A DNA stretch of 64,000 bases from a bacterium (lineage in GTDB: Bacteria; Bacillota; Bacilli; Lactobacillales; Streptococcaceae). The DNA lies in assembly GCA_905221505.1 (NCBI GenBank), contig CAJNDL010000005.1, positions 3,151-67,150 of the forward strand, written 5' to 3'. Position 1 is the first letter of the stretch. Every line of letters begins with the position of its first letter. Of this stretch, positions 29,243-39,695 are shown piece by piece. Below the pieces are notes generated by a model. The model saw only the letters and a program-made list of their open reading frames with translations. It did no database searches and was not told the DNA's origin. A program made the position numbers and the translations under genes.

Positions 29243-29719
29243 TTAAGCGATTGCTTCAGCGATATAAGCATAAAGGGCTTCTGGTTCAGAAATCTTTGAT
29301 AGGTTTTCAAGATGACCATTTCCAGTAAAGAAGTCCATCAACTGAGCAAGAATGTTTGTTTGACTTGAACTTGAGTTATTAATGATAAAGAAGAGCAGGG
29401 ATACTTCTACTTCCTTATCCGGTGCAATCATATTGTGGAAAGTCACTGGTTTATCTAATCGAACGACCACAACTTTTTCAGCTAGATTATGAACAATATC
29501 TGTATGAGGAATAGCCACATTCGGCAAATCCTTACCCAAAAATTCCATATCTAAGCCAGTTGGAAATGACTTTTCACGCGTGATCAAGGCTTCACGATAG
29601 GTTGGAGTTACGATTTCTCGTTCTTCCAATAAAGTTGCAACCTGATCAAAGAGATGTTCTTGATTATCCGCTTCTAAGCAAAACACAAGGTTTTTGTCAA
29701 AGAAATGATCTAATCCCAT
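29243..29719 (-). CDS. gatA: PTS enzyme IIA (fructose/mannitol-type fold)
   Basis: A 158-aa protein with the PTS EIIA type-2 signature: GLDMEFLGKDLPNVAIPHTD, with the phosphorylated histidine in IPHTD near residue 67. The start at 29719 (MGLDHFFDKN) follows AAGGG. It is the first gene of the gatABC-lacX unit. Confidence 0.92.
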   Translation of the reverse strand: MGLDHFFDKNLVFCLEADNQEHLFDQVATLLEEREIVTPTYREALITREKSFPTGLDMEFLGKDLPNVAIPHTDIVHNLAEKVVVVRLDKPVTFHNMIAPDKEVEVSLLFFIINNSSSSQTNILAQLMDFFTGNGHLENLSKISEPEALYAYIAEAIA

Positions 29720-29755
29720 AAGGTTTTCCCTTCTTTCCATTAACTTTATGCTATA

Positions 29756-29784
29756 AGTATAACACTATATGAAATCGTTGTCAA
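29756..29784 (-). promoter_or_regulatory. gatABC-lacX promoter
   Basis: A perfect minus-strand -35 TTGACA (29779-29784) and -10 TATACT (29756-29761) with a 17-nt spacer, 37 nt before gatA. Upstream, the ACAAACA core occurs twice (29851-29857, 29863-29869), as at lacA. Confidence 0.82.
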
Positions 29785-29898
29785 TGTTTTTCTGTTGTTT
29801 TTTGTCTCTTTTTTTATATTTTTGTTGTTTTTGTAGTTCATTATATAAAAACAAACAAATAAACAAACACTTCGAACATTTTTTCTGTTCTAGAAACT

Positions 29899-29927
29899 AA
29901 AAAAGCAGACCATTTAAGCCTGCTTTA
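29899..29927 (-). terminator. Terminator of lepA
   Basis: Minus-strand stem AAAGCAG / CTGCTTT with a T run (CTGCTTTTTTAG), about 55 nt after the lepA stop. Confidence 0.82.
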
Positions 29928-29979
29928 CTATTGATTCTTATATAAATTTCCTATTAACAAGAAAAACAATTCTGATAAC

Positions 29980-31803
29980 TTATTCTTCATCCATACTCAA
30001 GACGCTTAAGAAGGCTTCTTGCGGAACTTCTACTGATCCGATAGCTTTCATGCGTTTCTTACCAGCTTTTTGTTTTTCAAGCAGTTTACGTTTACGAGAA
30101 ACGTCACCACCATAACACTTGGCAAGTACGTTCTTACGAAGGGCCTTGATATCTGTACGAGCAACAATCTTGTGTCCAATTGCTGCTTGAATCGGAACTT
30201 CAAATTGTTGACGAGGTATGATTTTCTTGAGCTTATCAACGATGAGTTTCCCACGTTCGTAGGCAAAGTCCTTGTGAACGATAAAGCTGAGGGCATCCAC
30301 CTTGTCTCCATTGAGAAGGATATCCATTTTGACTAGCTTAGATGGGCGATACTCTGACAATTCATAGTCAAAGCTGGCATAACCACGTGTCGAAGACTTA
30401 AGTTTATCAAAGAAGTCAAAGACGATTTCAGCAAGAGGAATTTGATAGATAATATTAACACGATTGTCATCAATATAATCCATGGTCACAAAATCCCCAC
30501 GCTTACGTTGAGCCAATTCCATCACTGCTCCTACAAACTCCTGCGGTACCATGATTTGAGCTTTAACATAAGGTTCCTCAATGGTAGCAATTTTGGTTGG
30601 GTCTGGAAACTCAGACGGGTTTGACACATCCATTGATTCACCGTCAGTCAAATTAACTTTGTAAATAACAGACGGAGCTGTCATGATGAGGTCAATGTTA
30701 AACTCACGCTCTAAACGCTCTTGGATAACATCCATATGGAGAAGTCCAAGGAATCCACAACGGAAACCAAATCCAAGTGCCTGAGATGTTTCTGGTTCAA
30801 ACTGCAAGCTGGCATCATTCAGTTGCAATTTTTCAAGCGCTTCACGGAGGTCATTGTACTTGTTTGATTCGATTGGATAGAGACCCGCAAAAACCATAGG
30901 ATTCATCTGCTTGTAGCCATGTAATGGCTCTGCCGCAGGATTGGTTGCCAAGGTAACGGTATCCCCGACACGAGTGTCCTGAACCGTCTTGATAGAAGCC
31001 GCAATATAACCAACGTCACCAGTCGCAAGGAAATCACGACCAACTGCTTTGGGTGTAAAAATACCGACTTCGGTAACATCAAAGGTCTTGCCATTGCTCA
31101 TGAGCTGAATCTTATCGCCTGGTTTGACCACTCCGTCCATGACGCGAACTTGGAGGATAACCCCACGGTAAGCATCGTAAACAGAGTCGAAAATCAAGGC
31201 CTTAAGCGGCGCCGTCACATCACCTGTTGGCGCTGGCACTTTTTCTACGATTTGCTCGAGAATTTCTTCGATACCAATACCAGCTTTAGCTGATGCTAGT
31301 ACTGCTTCGCTAGCATCCAAACCAATGACATCCTCAATTTCTGTACGCACGCGCTCTGGATCTGCAGCTGGCAGGTCAATTTTATTAATGACTGGCATGA
31401 TTTCCAAATCATTGTCCAAGGCTAGATAAACGTTGGCAAGGGTTTGAGCCTCAATCCCTTGAGCAGCATCGACCACCAAAATAGCCCCCTCACAGGCAGC
31501 TAGCGAACGCGAAACTTCATAGGTAAAGTCTACGTGCCCCGGCGTATCTATCAAGTGGAAAATATAAGTTTCCCCATCTTTAGCAGTATAATTCAGCTCG
31601 ATGGCATTGAGTTTAATGGTAATCCCACGCTCCCGCTCTAGATCCATGCTGTCCAAAAGCTGGGCCTGCATTTCACGACTAGAAACCGTCTCAGTCTTTT
31701 CCAAAATGCGGTCTGCAAGAGTCGACTTTCCGTGGTCAATATGGGCGATAATAGAGAAGTTACGGATCTTCTCCTGTCGTTTTTTCAATTCTTCTAAGTT
31801 CAT
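29980..31803 (-). CDS. lepA: Elongation factor 4 (LepA)
   Basis: A 607-aa ribosomal back-translocase GTPase. G-domain motifs are AHIDHGKST (P-loop), DTPGHVDF and NKIDLP. The C-terminal LepA domain ends [13 protein letters not shown]. The start at 31803 ([10 protein letters not shown]) follows GAAAGGAAG; a longer frame upstream adds 21 residues absent from the family. Confidence 0.97.
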   Translation of the reverse strand: MNLEELKKRQEKIRNFSIIAHIDHGKSTLADRILEKTETVSSREMQAQLLDSMDLERERGITIKLNAIELNYTAKDGETYIFHLIDTPGHVDFTYEVSRSLAACEGAILVVDAAQGIEAQTLANVYLALDNDLEIMPVINKIDLPAADPERVRTEIEDVIGLDASEAVLASAKAGIGIEEILEQIVEKVPAPTGDVTAPLKALIFDSVYDAYRGVILQVRVMDGVVKPGDKIQLMSNGKTFDVTEVGIFTPKAVGRDFLATGDVGYIAASIKTVQDTRVGDTVTLATNPAAEPLHGYKQMNPMVFAGLYPIESNKYNDLREALEKLQLNDASLQFEPETSQALGFGFRCGFLGLLHMDVIQERLEREFNIDLIMTAPSVIYKVNLTDGESMDVSNPSEFPDPTKIATIEEPYVKAQIMVPQEFVGAVMELAQRKRGDFVTMDYIDDNRVNIIYQIPLAEIVFDFFDKLKSSTRGYASFDYELSEYRPSKLVKMDILLNGDKVDALSFIVHKDFAYERGKLIVDKLKKIIPRQQFEVPIQAAIGHKIVARTDIKALRKNVLAKCYGGDVSRKRKLLEKQKAGKKRMKAIGSVEVPQEAFLSVLSMDEE

Positions 31804-31881
31804 GATTCTCTTCCTTTCAGGGTATCTATTTATTATAAATTGTTTTTGATATTTTGACAAGACCATACCCTGCTAGGAGTA

Positions 31882-32610
31882 CTAATCTTCAGCAACAAAG
31901 CCGTCATTTTCGATAAAGTGGTGTTCTGTCATTCCTTGGTCAGTAAAGACAATCCCATGAAGGACACCACCATAAACAGCTCCTCCGTCCATGCCAATCT
32001 TGCCATCTTCTGTAGTCCAAAGTTCAGCTGTACCTCGGTCTTGCTTCAACAAACCATAAACTGGTGTATGACCAAAGACAATGGTTTTTCCAGTATGATT
32101 TTCGGCTTCGTGGAATGGTTTTCTAAGCCAGACTTTTTTATAATCTGTGGTTTCATGCCAATCATCCAAGGTTAAATCAATACCTGCATGAACAAAGATA
32201 TACTTGTCTGTCTCTACCACAAACGGCATTTGACGAATAAATTCGACCAAATCTGCCGCTTCAGTAGCAACACGCTTGGCATCTTCTACTCCATCAACTG
32301 GTGCATCCAAGGGACGACCTAGAATAGAGTTAATGGTTGTATCTCCACCATTGCGACGATAGTGGTCATAACTTTCTTCTGGGTCATCGAGCCAAGTCAA
32401 AAACATATACTCGTGATTTCCTGACAAACAGATTGCCCCTTGATTGTCCACCAAGTCCTTAACCATCTCTAGAACACGACGACTATCCTCACCGCGGTCA
32501 ATCAAATCACCCAAAAAGAGCAACTGGGTCTGACCATCCCATGTTTTGAGAAGGTCTTCTAGCATCCCAGCTTTTCCGTGAACATCTCCAATTACATAAT
32601 AGTCTGTCAT
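31882..32610 (-). CDS. Serine/threonine-type metallophosphoesterase
   Basis: A 242-aa calcineurin-like phosphoesterase. Metal motifs are GDVHGKAGML (8-17), LGDLIDRGEDS (33-43), SGNHEYM (about 80) and later FVHAGID and FGHTPV. The fold hydrolyses phosphoproteins or symmetrical dinucleotides such as Ap4A; the substrate is not clear. It overlaps the recN end region by adjacency (1-nt gap) and is likely co-transcribed with it. Confidence 0.85.
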   Translation of the reverse strand: MTDYYVIGDVHGKAGMLEDLLKTWDGQTQLLFLGDLIDRGEDSRRVLEMVKDLVDNQGAICLSGNHEYMFLTWLDDPEESYDHYRRNGGDTTINSILGRPLDAPVDGVEDAKRVATEAADLVEFIRQMPFVVETDKYIFVHAGIDLTLDDWHETTDYKKVWLRKPFHEAENHTGKTIVFGHTPVYGLLKQDRGTAELWTTEDGKIGMDGGAVYGGVLHGIVFTDQGMTEHHFIENDGFVAED

Positions 32611-32611
32611 C

Positions 32612-34279
32612 TTATTTCTCCCTGTTTCTCAACAATTCTCTGGCTTGCGTCAGGGCTGCTTCCGTCACATCATCACCAGCCAACATCTTGGCAACTTCCT
32701 CAACTCGCTCTTCAACCGTCAAAAGACGAACAGTCGAAATCGTTGAATGCTCATTGCTAATCTTCTCAATAAAGAATTGATAATCCGCAATCGCAATCAC
32801 TTGTGGCAAATGGGAAATAGCCAAAACCTGACCATGCTGGCCAATCTTGTGAATTTTCTGCGCAATAGCCTGAGCTACACGACCTGAAACTCCCGTATCC
32901 ACTTCATCAAAGACGATGCTGGTCTTGCCTTCTTTACGTGAAAAGGCAGATTTAATAGCTAGCATGAGACGGGATAATTCCCCACCAGATGCAACCTTAA
33001 CCAAGGGTTTAAAGTCTTCGCCAGGGTTGGTTGAAATGTAAAACTCAACTGTTTCATTGCCCTCACGGCTGAATTTGCCCTTGCTAAAACGAACCTGAAA
33101 CTGGGCTTTTTCCATATAAAGGTCTTGAAGTTCTTGTTTAATCTCAGCTTCGAGCTGCTGAGCCAAATCATGACGAGCAGATGCAAGCTGACCTGCCAAA
33201 TCGACAAGATTAACTTCCAACTTCTTAAGCTCTGCTTCCATGTCCTCAGAAGAAAGGTTATTACCTGTCAAAAGATTGTATTCTTCTGTAATTTTGGCAA
33301 AATACAGCAAGACATCATCCACAGTTCCACCATACTTACGAGTAATGGTATGAAGAAGGTCCAAACGATTCTCGACTTGCATGAGACGATTGCCGTCAAA
33401 ATCAAGGTCCTCAATGATAGCTTCCAGACGCTTGCTAATATCTTCTAAGACATAGTAGGTCTCAGACAGAGAACTTGAAATTTCACGGTAGTCAGGGTCA
33501 TATTCTTCGACACTTTCCATGTCATTCATGGCTAAACGAACATTAGCTAGACTTGAAAACTCTTCATTGTCTAACATGCTGTAGGCATTGGTTAGGGTAT
33601 CTGCAATATTTTTATGGTTGAGGAGTTTATCTCGCTCTTGGTTGAGATCCAAGTCTTCCCCTGCTTGCAAATTAGCCGCCTCAATCTCTGCCATTTGAAA
33701 TTCCAACATTTCAATACGAGCCTTATGTTCCTGTTGGTTTTTCTTGACTTCCAGAACCTGCTTGCGCATTTTTCGATAGGCATCAAAACTAGTCTGGTAG
33801 GTTTCTTTTAAGTCCCAAAAAGCTACATCGCCAAATTCATCCAACATCTGGATGTGTAGTTGAGGACGCATTAACTCCTCTTGGTCATGCTGGCCATGAA
33901 TATCCACCAGATGTTGCCCAATGGCACGCAAGACAGATAGATTGACCATCTGGCCATTTACACGGCTAATACTACGACCATTTTGCAGAATTTCTCGACG
34001 GATGATAATCTCATCCCCCAATTCCAAACCTTGCTCATCAAAAATTTCCTGTAAAAGGCGACTATTCTCAACTGAGAAAAGCCCCTCAATCTCTGCCTTT
34101 GGTGCACCATGACGAATAACATCTGTCGTTGCACGAGCTCCCAACATCATATTCATGGCATCAATGATAATCGACTTCCCTGCACCTGTCTCACCAGTCA
34201 GGACAGTCATTCCCTTCTCAAAATTGAGGGAAATAGCCTCAATAATGGCAAAGTTTTTTATCGAAATTTCAAGTAACAT
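32612..34279 (-). CDS. recN: DNA repair protein RecN
   Basis: A 555-aa SMC-like ATPase that gathers broken DNA ends for recombinational repair. The N-terminal Walker A is TGETGAGKSI, a long coiled-coil region spans about residues 160-370, and the C-terminal ABC signature LSRLMLAI and Walker B SIVFDEVDTGVSG are present. It lies 6 nt after argR, the usual argR-recN pairing of Firmicutes. Confidence 0.97.
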   Translation of the reverse strand: MLLEISIKNFAIIEAISLNFEKGMTVLTGETGAGKSIIIDAMNMMLGARATTDVIRHGAPKAEIEGLFSVENSRLLQEIFDEQGLELGDEIIIRREILQNGRSISRVNGQMVNLSVLRAIGQHLVDIHGQHDQEELMRPQLHIQMLDEFGDVAFWDLKETYQTSFDAYRKMRKQVLEVKKNQQEHKARIEMLEFQMAEIEAANLQAGEDLDLNQERDKLLNHKNIADTLTNAYSMLDNEEFSSLANVRLAMNDMESVEEYDPDYREISSSLSETYYVLEDISKRLEAIIEDLDFDGNRLMQVENRLDLLHTITRKYGGTVDDVLLYFAKITEEYNLLTGNNLSSEDMEAELKKLEVNLVDLAGQLASARHDLAQQLEAEIKQELQDLYMEKAQFQVRFSKGKFSREGNETVEFYISTNPGEDFKPLVKVASGGELSRLMLAIKSAFSRKEGKTSIVFDEVDTGVSGRVAQAIAQKIHKIGQHGQVLAISHLPQVIAIADYQFFIEKISNEHSTISTVRLLTVEERVEEVAKMLAGDDVTEAALTQARELLRNREK

Positions 34280-34285
34280 ATAGAC

Positions 34286-34717
34286 CTACCAATTTTTTAC
34301 TTGTTCAAAGATTTCCTCAGCTAGACTTTCACTTCTGGCAATGACTAAAATCGAGCTATCATCAGCTAAACAGCTAAAAATCTTGTTCGCAAAAGTCTCG
34401 ATTAACTGAGCTTTTACAAAAGCCGTATTTCCTGGGATAACTTGTAGATTGATCATCTTGTCCATCAATTCGGCTGACTCAATATTGTCTTCAGCCAGTT
34501 GCAAACTTTTTACGATTGATTTTGGCAATTCATAGACATAGGTGTTGTCTCTCAAAGGAATTTTGACAATACCTAGCTCTTTGATATCTCGGGATACCGT
34601 CGCCTGAGTGGCAGTGATGCCTGCTTCTTTCAAATGTTCTACGATTTCTTCTTGCGTACCGATTTGATAATCTGTCACAAATCGTCTAATTTTTTCAAGT
34701 CTCTCTTTTTTATTCAT
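34286..34717 (-). CDS. argR: Arginine repressor (ArgR family)
   Basis: A 143-aa protein with a winged helix-turn-helix (TQATVSRDIKELGIVKIP) and a C-terminal oligomerisation and arginine-binding domain (PGNTAFVKAQLIE, LADDSSILVIARS). It overlaps tlyA by 8 nt. A second ArgR-family gene is at 60601-61071; streptococci commonly need two or three ArgR-type proteins to control arginine genes. Confidence 0.93.
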   Translation of the reverse strand: MNKKERLEKIRRFVTDYQIGTQEEIVEHLKEAGITATQATVSRDIKELGIVKIPLRDNTYVYELPKSIVKSLQLAEDNIESAELMDKMINLQVIPGNTAFVKAQLIETFANKIFSCLADDSSILVIARSESLAEEIFEQVKNW

Positions 34718-35525
34718 TTTTAAATTGACTATGCGCCCTCTCTACTACTTCTTCAATCTCAGCAAGAACCTGATTGCTTGCTGACTCTTCTTTTTTCAAA
34801 TACGCTAAAAACTCAATATTTCCATGTCCACCTTGGATGGGAGAAAAGTCCAAACCAAGGACTGAAAAGCCTTCCTCTACTGCCATAGCTGTGACAGATT
34901 CAAGGACATTTTGATGAACCTTGGCATCTCGAATAATTCCATTTTTCCCAATCTGCTCACGTCCTGCCTCAAACTGAGGCTTAACCAGAGCCACAACCTG
35001 ACCTTGATCAGCTAACACTCGGTGCAAGGCTGGCAAAATCAGACTGAGGGAAATGAAACTCACATCAATACTGGCAAAGCTCGGTTCCTTTTCAAAGTCA
35101 GTCTTTTCAGCATAGCGGAAATTGAACTGCTCCATGCTGACAACACGTGGGTCTTGGCGTAGTTTCCAAGCCAACTGATTGGTACCAACATCAACTGCAA
35201 AGACTAACTCAGCACCATTTTGCAACATGACGTCGGTAAAGCCTCCAGTAGAAGCCCCGATATCAATCGTGGTCACTCCATCAACTGACAAATCAAAGAC
35301 CTGCAAGGCTTTTTCCAATTTCAAGCCACCACGGCTAACATACTTGAGTTTTTCACCCTTGAGTTTTAGCTCGGTGGCGTCTGGGATTTTCTCCCCTGGT
35401 TTATCAAACCGTTCTCCATTCAGGACTGCTACGACTAGTCCAGCCATGACACCGCGCTTGGCCTGTTCTCGCGTTTCAAACAAGCCCTGTTTATAAGCTA
35501 GTACATCTACTCTTTCCTTAGCCAT
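34710..35525 (-). CDS. tlyA: TlyA-family rRNA 2'-O-methyltransferase
   Basis: A 271-aa protein with an N-terminal S4 RNA-binding domain (residues 1-60) and an FtsJ/RrmJ-like methyltransferase domain with the SAM motif DIGASTGGFTDVML. TlyA proteins methylate 16S and 23S rRNA. It overlaps ispA and argR by 8 nt each. Confidence 0.92.
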   Translation of the reverse strand: MAKERVDVLAYKQGLFETREQAKRGVMAGLVVAVLNGERFDKPGEKIPDATELKLKGEKLKYVSRGGLKLEKALQVFDLSVDGVTTIDIGASTGGFTDVMLQNGAELVFAVDVGTNQLAWKLRQDPRVVSMEQFNFRYAEKTDFEKEPSFASIDVSFISLSLILPALHRVLADQGQVVALVKPQFEAGREQIGKNGIIRDAKVHQNVLESVTAMAVEEGFSVLGLDFSPIQGGHGNIEFLAYLKKEESASNQVLAEIEEVVERAHSQFKNE

Positions 35526-36393
35526 TGATTCTCAAACTTTCTACTACACTTACAATTGATTCTATCTCAAAGGGAACTTGCTGGGCAATTTCTTCTAATT
35601 TGGCATTAGCTTGATCTAGGGTTTGGTTACAAAAGGCAATGGCCTCTTCCAAGCCCAACAAGGCAGGATAGGTTGACTTTTCTGCCTGCAAATCCTTTTG
35701 AGGAGTCTTGCCGATTTCCTCAAAACTAGCTGTCACATCTAGCACATCGTCTCTAACTTGAAAGGCAAGTCCAATCAATTCACCTACAGTTTTAAGTTTT
35801 GCTTGCATTTCAGGTGCCAATTCAGCTATAATAGCAGCCGCTTGGAAGGGATAGGCTAGTAGCTTCCCAGTCTTATTGGCATGAATGGTCTGAAGTTCTT
35901 TCAAGGACAAATGCTGGTGTTCGCCTTCCATGTCCAAAACCTGCCCTGCTACCATACCTAGACTTCCTGAAGCAAGGGATAAGTTGGCAATCAAGTCCAC
36001 CTTGATCTGACTTGGCAAATCTGCCTGCGCTATCAAGGCATAAGGATCCAGGAATAAAGCATCTCCTGCCAAAATGGCCATCGCTTCACCGAATTTCTTA
36101 TGATTGGTCAAACGCCCTCGACGATAATCATCATCATCCATAGCAGGAAGATCATCGTGAATCAAGCTCCCTGTATGAATCATTTCCAAGGCAGCGGCCA
36201 CCTGCGCGTGAGCAGGTTTGATGGCAATATGCAAGGCTTCCAGAACTTCTAACAAGAGAAAAGGTCGAATACGCTTGCCACCAGCATGAATGGAATAGAG
36301 CACAGACTCACGCAAACTAGAGGCAAACTGCTGGTCTCCATAAAAGTCTTCCAAAGCCGACTCAACAAGAGCTAATTTTTCTTGCTTCTTCAT
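35518..36393 (-). CDS. ispA: Farnesyl/geranyl diphosphate synthase
   Basis: A 291-aa trans-prenyltransferase that makes farnesyl diphosphate for undecaprenyl phosphate. The two aspartate-rich motifs are [15 protein letters not shown] (first) and [11 protein letters not shown] (second). It overlaps xseB by 4 nt (ATGA). Confidence 0.95.
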   Translation of the reverse strand: MKKQEKLALVESALEDFYGDQQFASSLRESVLYSIHAGGKRIRPFLLLEVLEALHIAIKPAHAQVAAALEMIHTGSLIHDDLPAMDDDDYRRGRLTNHKKFGEAMAILAGDALFLDPYALIAQADLPSQIKVDLIANLSLASGSLGMVAGQVLDMEGEHQHLSLKELQTIHANKTGKLLAYPFQAAAIIAELAPEMQAKLKTVGELIGLAFQVRDDVLDVTASFEEIGKTPQKDLQAEKSTYPALLGLEEAIAFCNQTLDQANAKLEEIAQQVPFEIESIVSVVESLRING

Positions 36394-36602
36394 TCAAAAT
36401 CACTTTCTGTTCCGTCTTCTTGCATGACCTTAACCAAGGTCTTTTCAGCCTTGTCCAGCGTCGCTTGGAGCTCTTTTGACAAGACCATGCCCTTTTGAAA
36501 GGCCGCAATCGCATCTTCCAAAGCAATCTCTCCATTTTCCAAACTTTGGACAATGGTCTCCAGTTCTGCTAGATTTTCCTCAAATTTCTTTTGTTTTGAC
36601 AT
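36390..36602 (-). CDS. xseB: Exodeoxyribonuclease VII small subunit
   Basis: A 70-aa coiled-coil protein with the family signature [20 protein letters not shown]. It binds XseA to form the single-strand exonuclease. It overlaps xseA by 23 nt. Confidence 0.96.
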   Translation of the reverse strand: MSKQKKFEENLAELETIVQSLENGEIALEDAIAAFQKGMVLSKELQATLDKAEKTLVKVMQEDGTESDFE

Positions 36603-37920
36603 CTTTAACCTCTAATTCTACTTGACCATCTCGCATCAAAAGCGTTACTTGGTCTTTTTTCTTCAAAGTTTCAACTGAATCCACAACTGACTCTTCTTTT
36701 TTGACAATAGCGTAGCCACGCGCCACGATACGACTGGTATCCAACATGAGCAAGGCTTCTGAAAGTCGCTTGACTTCAGCAACCTTGGCATCATAAACCA
36801 GCGCCATTTGGCTACGTAGGAGCTTATCCAACTGACCTAGGCGGTCTTGATAACGCTGGATTTTTGTAACAGGTGATAATTGCACCAGTTGATGTGTCCT
36901 TGCTTGTACTAATTGGTTGCTATCAGAAATCCGTGTTCGCAAACTTTGTTTTAATCGCAGTTGCAGTTGGTCCAATCGTTGCAAATAACCATCATACAAG
37001 CGCTCTGGCTGTCTAAAGATGACTGACTGACTGCATTTTTTCAAAGATTCTTGTTTCTTAGATAGGACATTTCGGACTGCCGTTGCCATCCGTTTTTCCT
37101 GATTTTGCAAATGAGCTAATAGATCCAACTTGGTCACAGGTGTTGCTAGTTCAGCAGCAGCTGTTGGTGTCGCAGCGCGACGATCTGCCACAAAATCCGC
37201 TAAAGTCACATCCGTCTCATGCCCCACACTAGAGATAACTGGTAAACGAGATTCAAAAATCGCTCGTACCACAATTTCTTCGTTAAAGGCCCAGAGATCC
37301 TCGATAGAACCCCCACCACGACCAATAATCAGCAAATCCAAATCGTCCCGTTGATTAGCACGCGCAATATTTCGAGCAATTTCCTCTGCAGCCCCTTCAC
37401 CTTGAACCTTGGTCGGATAGAGAAGAATATCGACACCTGGAAATCGCCTGCTGACGGTCGTGATAATATCTCGAATAACGGCTCCACTACGACTTGTCAC
37501 CACACCAATTCTCTTAGAAAATTGGGGAAGAGGTTGCTTGAAGCGTTCTTGAAACAGGCCTTCTTCTGTCAATTTTTTCTTGAGTTGTTCAAACTGAATC
37601 GCAAGCGCCCCAACCCCATCAGGATCAGCCTTTTCAATGATGATCGAGTAGCTACCGCTTGGTTCATAGACCTGTACACGCCCAATCACATTGATTTTCA
37701 TTCCTTCTTCCAGGTCGAAGCCTAATTTCTGATAAATCCCAGACCAGATGGTCGCTTGAATGACCGCATGGTCGTCTTTCAGGGAGAAATATTGGTGAGT
37801 AGGCCGTTTACGAAAGTTGGAAACTTGACCAGTTAAATAGACCCGTTCCAAGTAAGGGTCTTTATCGAATTTCATTTTCAAATACTTGGTCAAAGTTGTT
37901 ACCGATAAATACTTTTCCAT
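36580..37920 (-). CDS. xseA: Exodeoxyribonuclease VII large subunit
   Basis: A 446-aa protein. The N-terminal OB fold covers residues 1-100 ([20 protein letters not shown]); the catalytic region has [29 protein letters not shown] and [20 protein letters not shown]. The start at 37920 is used because an earlier in-frame GTG is part of the AGGTGGAG site. It begins the xseA-xseB-ispA-tlyA-argR-recN run. Confidence 0.97.
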   Translation of the reverse strand: MEKYLSVTTLTKYLKMKFDKDPYLERVYLTGQVSNFRKRPTHQYFSLKDDHAVIQATIWSGIYQKLGFDLEEGMKINVIGRVQVYEPSGSYSIIIEKADPDGVGALAIQFEQLKKKLTEEGLFQERFKQPLPQFSKRIGVVTSRSGAVIRDIITTVSRRFPGVDILLYPTKVQGEGAAEEIARNIARANQRDDLDLLIIGRGGGSIEDLWAFNEEIVVRAIFESRLPVISSVGHETDVTLADFVADRRAATPTAAAELATPVTKLDLLAHLQNQEKRMATAVRNVLSKKQESLKKCSQSVIFRQPERLYDGYLQRLDQLQLRLKQSLRTRISDSNQLVQARTHQLVQLSPVTKIQRYQDRLGQLDKLLRSQMALVYDAKVAEVKRLSEALLMLDTSRIVARGYAIVKKEESVVDSVETLKKKDQVTLLMRDGQVELEVKDVKTKEI

Positions 37921-38020
37921 CTCCACCTACTATTCATTTCCTTGCTCTTTCATGGGTATTATTATACCAAAAATATGCCTAAAAATCTTCATTTATATAC
38001 CATTATGAGGAGAAAATAGA

Positions 38021-38039
38021 AAAAGGAGGCAAGGCCTCC
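38021..38039 (-). terminator. Terminator of udk
   Basis: Minus-strand GGAGGC-CTT-GCCTCC followed by five T, 8 nt after the udk stop. Confidence 0.88.
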
Positions 38040-38047
38040 ACATCTGT

Positions 38048-38686
38048 TTATTTGCTGTTTCGAGCTTCTTCCAAAATCTTTGCAATCTTGGTCGTCAACA
38101 GATCGATAGCAACTGTATTGCTAACCCCTTCAGGAATAACGATATCAGCATATCGCTTGGTTGGCTCAATAAACTGGTGATACATAGGTTTAACCACACC
38201 TAAGTACTGGTCAATAACGCTATCAAGGCTACGTCCACGTTCTTCCATATCACGCTTGATACGACGAATAATGCGTACATCATCATCCGTATCTACAAAA
38301 ATCTTGATATCCATCAAATCACGCAGACGCTTGTCCTCCAAGACCAAAATCCCCTCAACGATAAAGACATCTTGAGGCTCTTGACGATAAGTCTTGCTAC
38401 TCCGTGTATGCTCTGTATAGTCATAAGTCGGAATGTCCACCGGACGCCCTGCCAACAATTCCTTAATCTGCTCGATCATCAAGTCTGTATCAAAGGCAAA
38501 AGGATGGTCATAGTTAGTTTTGACACGCTCTTCAAAGGTCAAATGAGACTGATCCTTGTAGTATGAATCATGCTCAATCATGGAAATCTTTTCATCAGGG
38601 AAATGCGATAAAATGGCTCTTGAAACACTGGTTTTTCCTCCACCAGAACCACCTGTCACTCCGATAATGATTGGTCTATTTTGCAT
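38048..38686 (-). CDS. udk: Uridine kinase
   Basis: A 212-aa P-loop kinase that phosphorylates uridine and cytidine for pyrimidine salvage. Walker A is [12 protein letters not shown] (residues 9-20); EHDSYYKD and [10 protein letters not shown] are family motifs. It follows truB by about 110 nt. Confidence 0.97.
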   Translation of the reverse strand: MQNRPIIIGVTGGSGGGKTSVSRAILSHFPDEKISMIEHDSYYKDQSHLTFEERVKTNYDHPFAFDTDLMIEQIKELLAGRPVDIPTYDYTEHTRSSKTYRQEPQDVFIVEGILVLEDKRLRDLMDIKIFVDTDDDVRIIRRIKRDMEERGRSLDSVIDQYLGVVKPMYHQFIEPTKRYADIVIPEGVSNTVAIDLLTTKIAKILEEARNSK

Positions 38687-38797
38687 GCTATCCTCCGTTT
38701 TTTTATCCGTCGTCTATTCTATCACATTTTTTGTAAAATTTATAGTCTGATTTGGATAGTCTATGAAAAGAATTCTAATCCCTACACCCCAGTTAGA

Positions 38798-39676
38798 TTA
38801 GCTAAAAACCTTTCTTGGCTTATAGAGATTGTCCCGTTTTTCTAGAATGGCTAGCAATTTATCGCCTTCAAAAGCAGCCAATTCTTGGTCTGTTTGGTCG
38901 AGCTCGATAAAACGACCAAAGCGCACTTCTGTAGCCTCTTCTGGACTTAGGAAAACTTTGACGAGGTCCCCTGTCCCAATCTCTAGAGGATGGAGAAAGT
39001 CTAATTGCCCAGCCTCCACTTTTGTAGCAATTTCTTCCAAGGTAAGAGCATCCTCCAGTTGTAAACCTGCCGCACTAGTCCGTGTCAGATGTGACATATG
39101 GGCTGCATAACCAAGCTTCTCTCCCAAGTCAACTGACAAAGTACGGATATAAGTTCCCTTACTGCATTTCACACGAAAAGTAAAGCGTGCAAGTTCTCCG
39201 TCATAAGAAATCGGACTTGTTCGTTCAAATTGATAAATGGTCACCTGACGTTCTGGACGTTCCACTTCCTGACCAGCACGCGCATACTCATAAAGCTTAC
39301 GACCATTGACCTTGACAGCCGAGTACATAGGCGGAATCTGGGTAATAGACCCAGTCAAATTGGCTATCGCTTCATCAACAAGATTTTCATCCAAGGGCGA
39401 CAAAACAGGGGCCTCTTCGACCACTTCCCCACTAGCATCCTCTGTCGTCGTTGAATAGCCGAGAGTAATCTCCCCCACATAGACCTTACCCTCATCCTGC
39501 ATGAACTCGACCATGCGTGTCGCCTTGCCAACCGCAATCGGCAAAACACCCACTACATCCGGATCCAAGGTCCCACCATGACCAATTTTCTTAGTTCCCA
39601 AAATCTTACGCAGTTTAAAAACCGCATCATGCGAGGTCATCCCCGCTTCTTTTTTTAAGTTGATAATACCGTTCAT
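38798..39676 (-). CDS. truB: tRNA pseudouridine-55 synthase TruB
   Basis: A 292-aa enzyme that forms pseudouridine 55 in the T loop. The catalytic aspartate lies in [19 protein letters not shown]. It starts 19 nt after the AAA+ ATPase gene of the accessory operon, so that operon may read into truB. Confidence 0.97.
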   Translation of the reverse strand: MNGIINLKKEAGMTSHDAVFKLRKILGTKKIGHGGTLDPDVVGVLPIAVGKATRMVEFMQDEGKVYVGEITLGYSTTTEDASGEVVEEAPVLSPLDENLVDEAIANLTGSITQIPPMYSAVKVNGRKLYEYARAGQEVERPERQVTIYQFERTSPISYDGELARFTFRVKCSKGTYIRTLSVDLGEKLGYAAHMSHLTRTSAAGLQLEDALTLEEIATKVEAGQLDFLHPLEIGTGDLVKVFLSPEEATEVRFGRFIELDQTDQELAAFEGDKLLAILEKRDNLYKPRKVFS

Positions 39677-39695
39677 TTTTGCTTTCTAATTTCAT

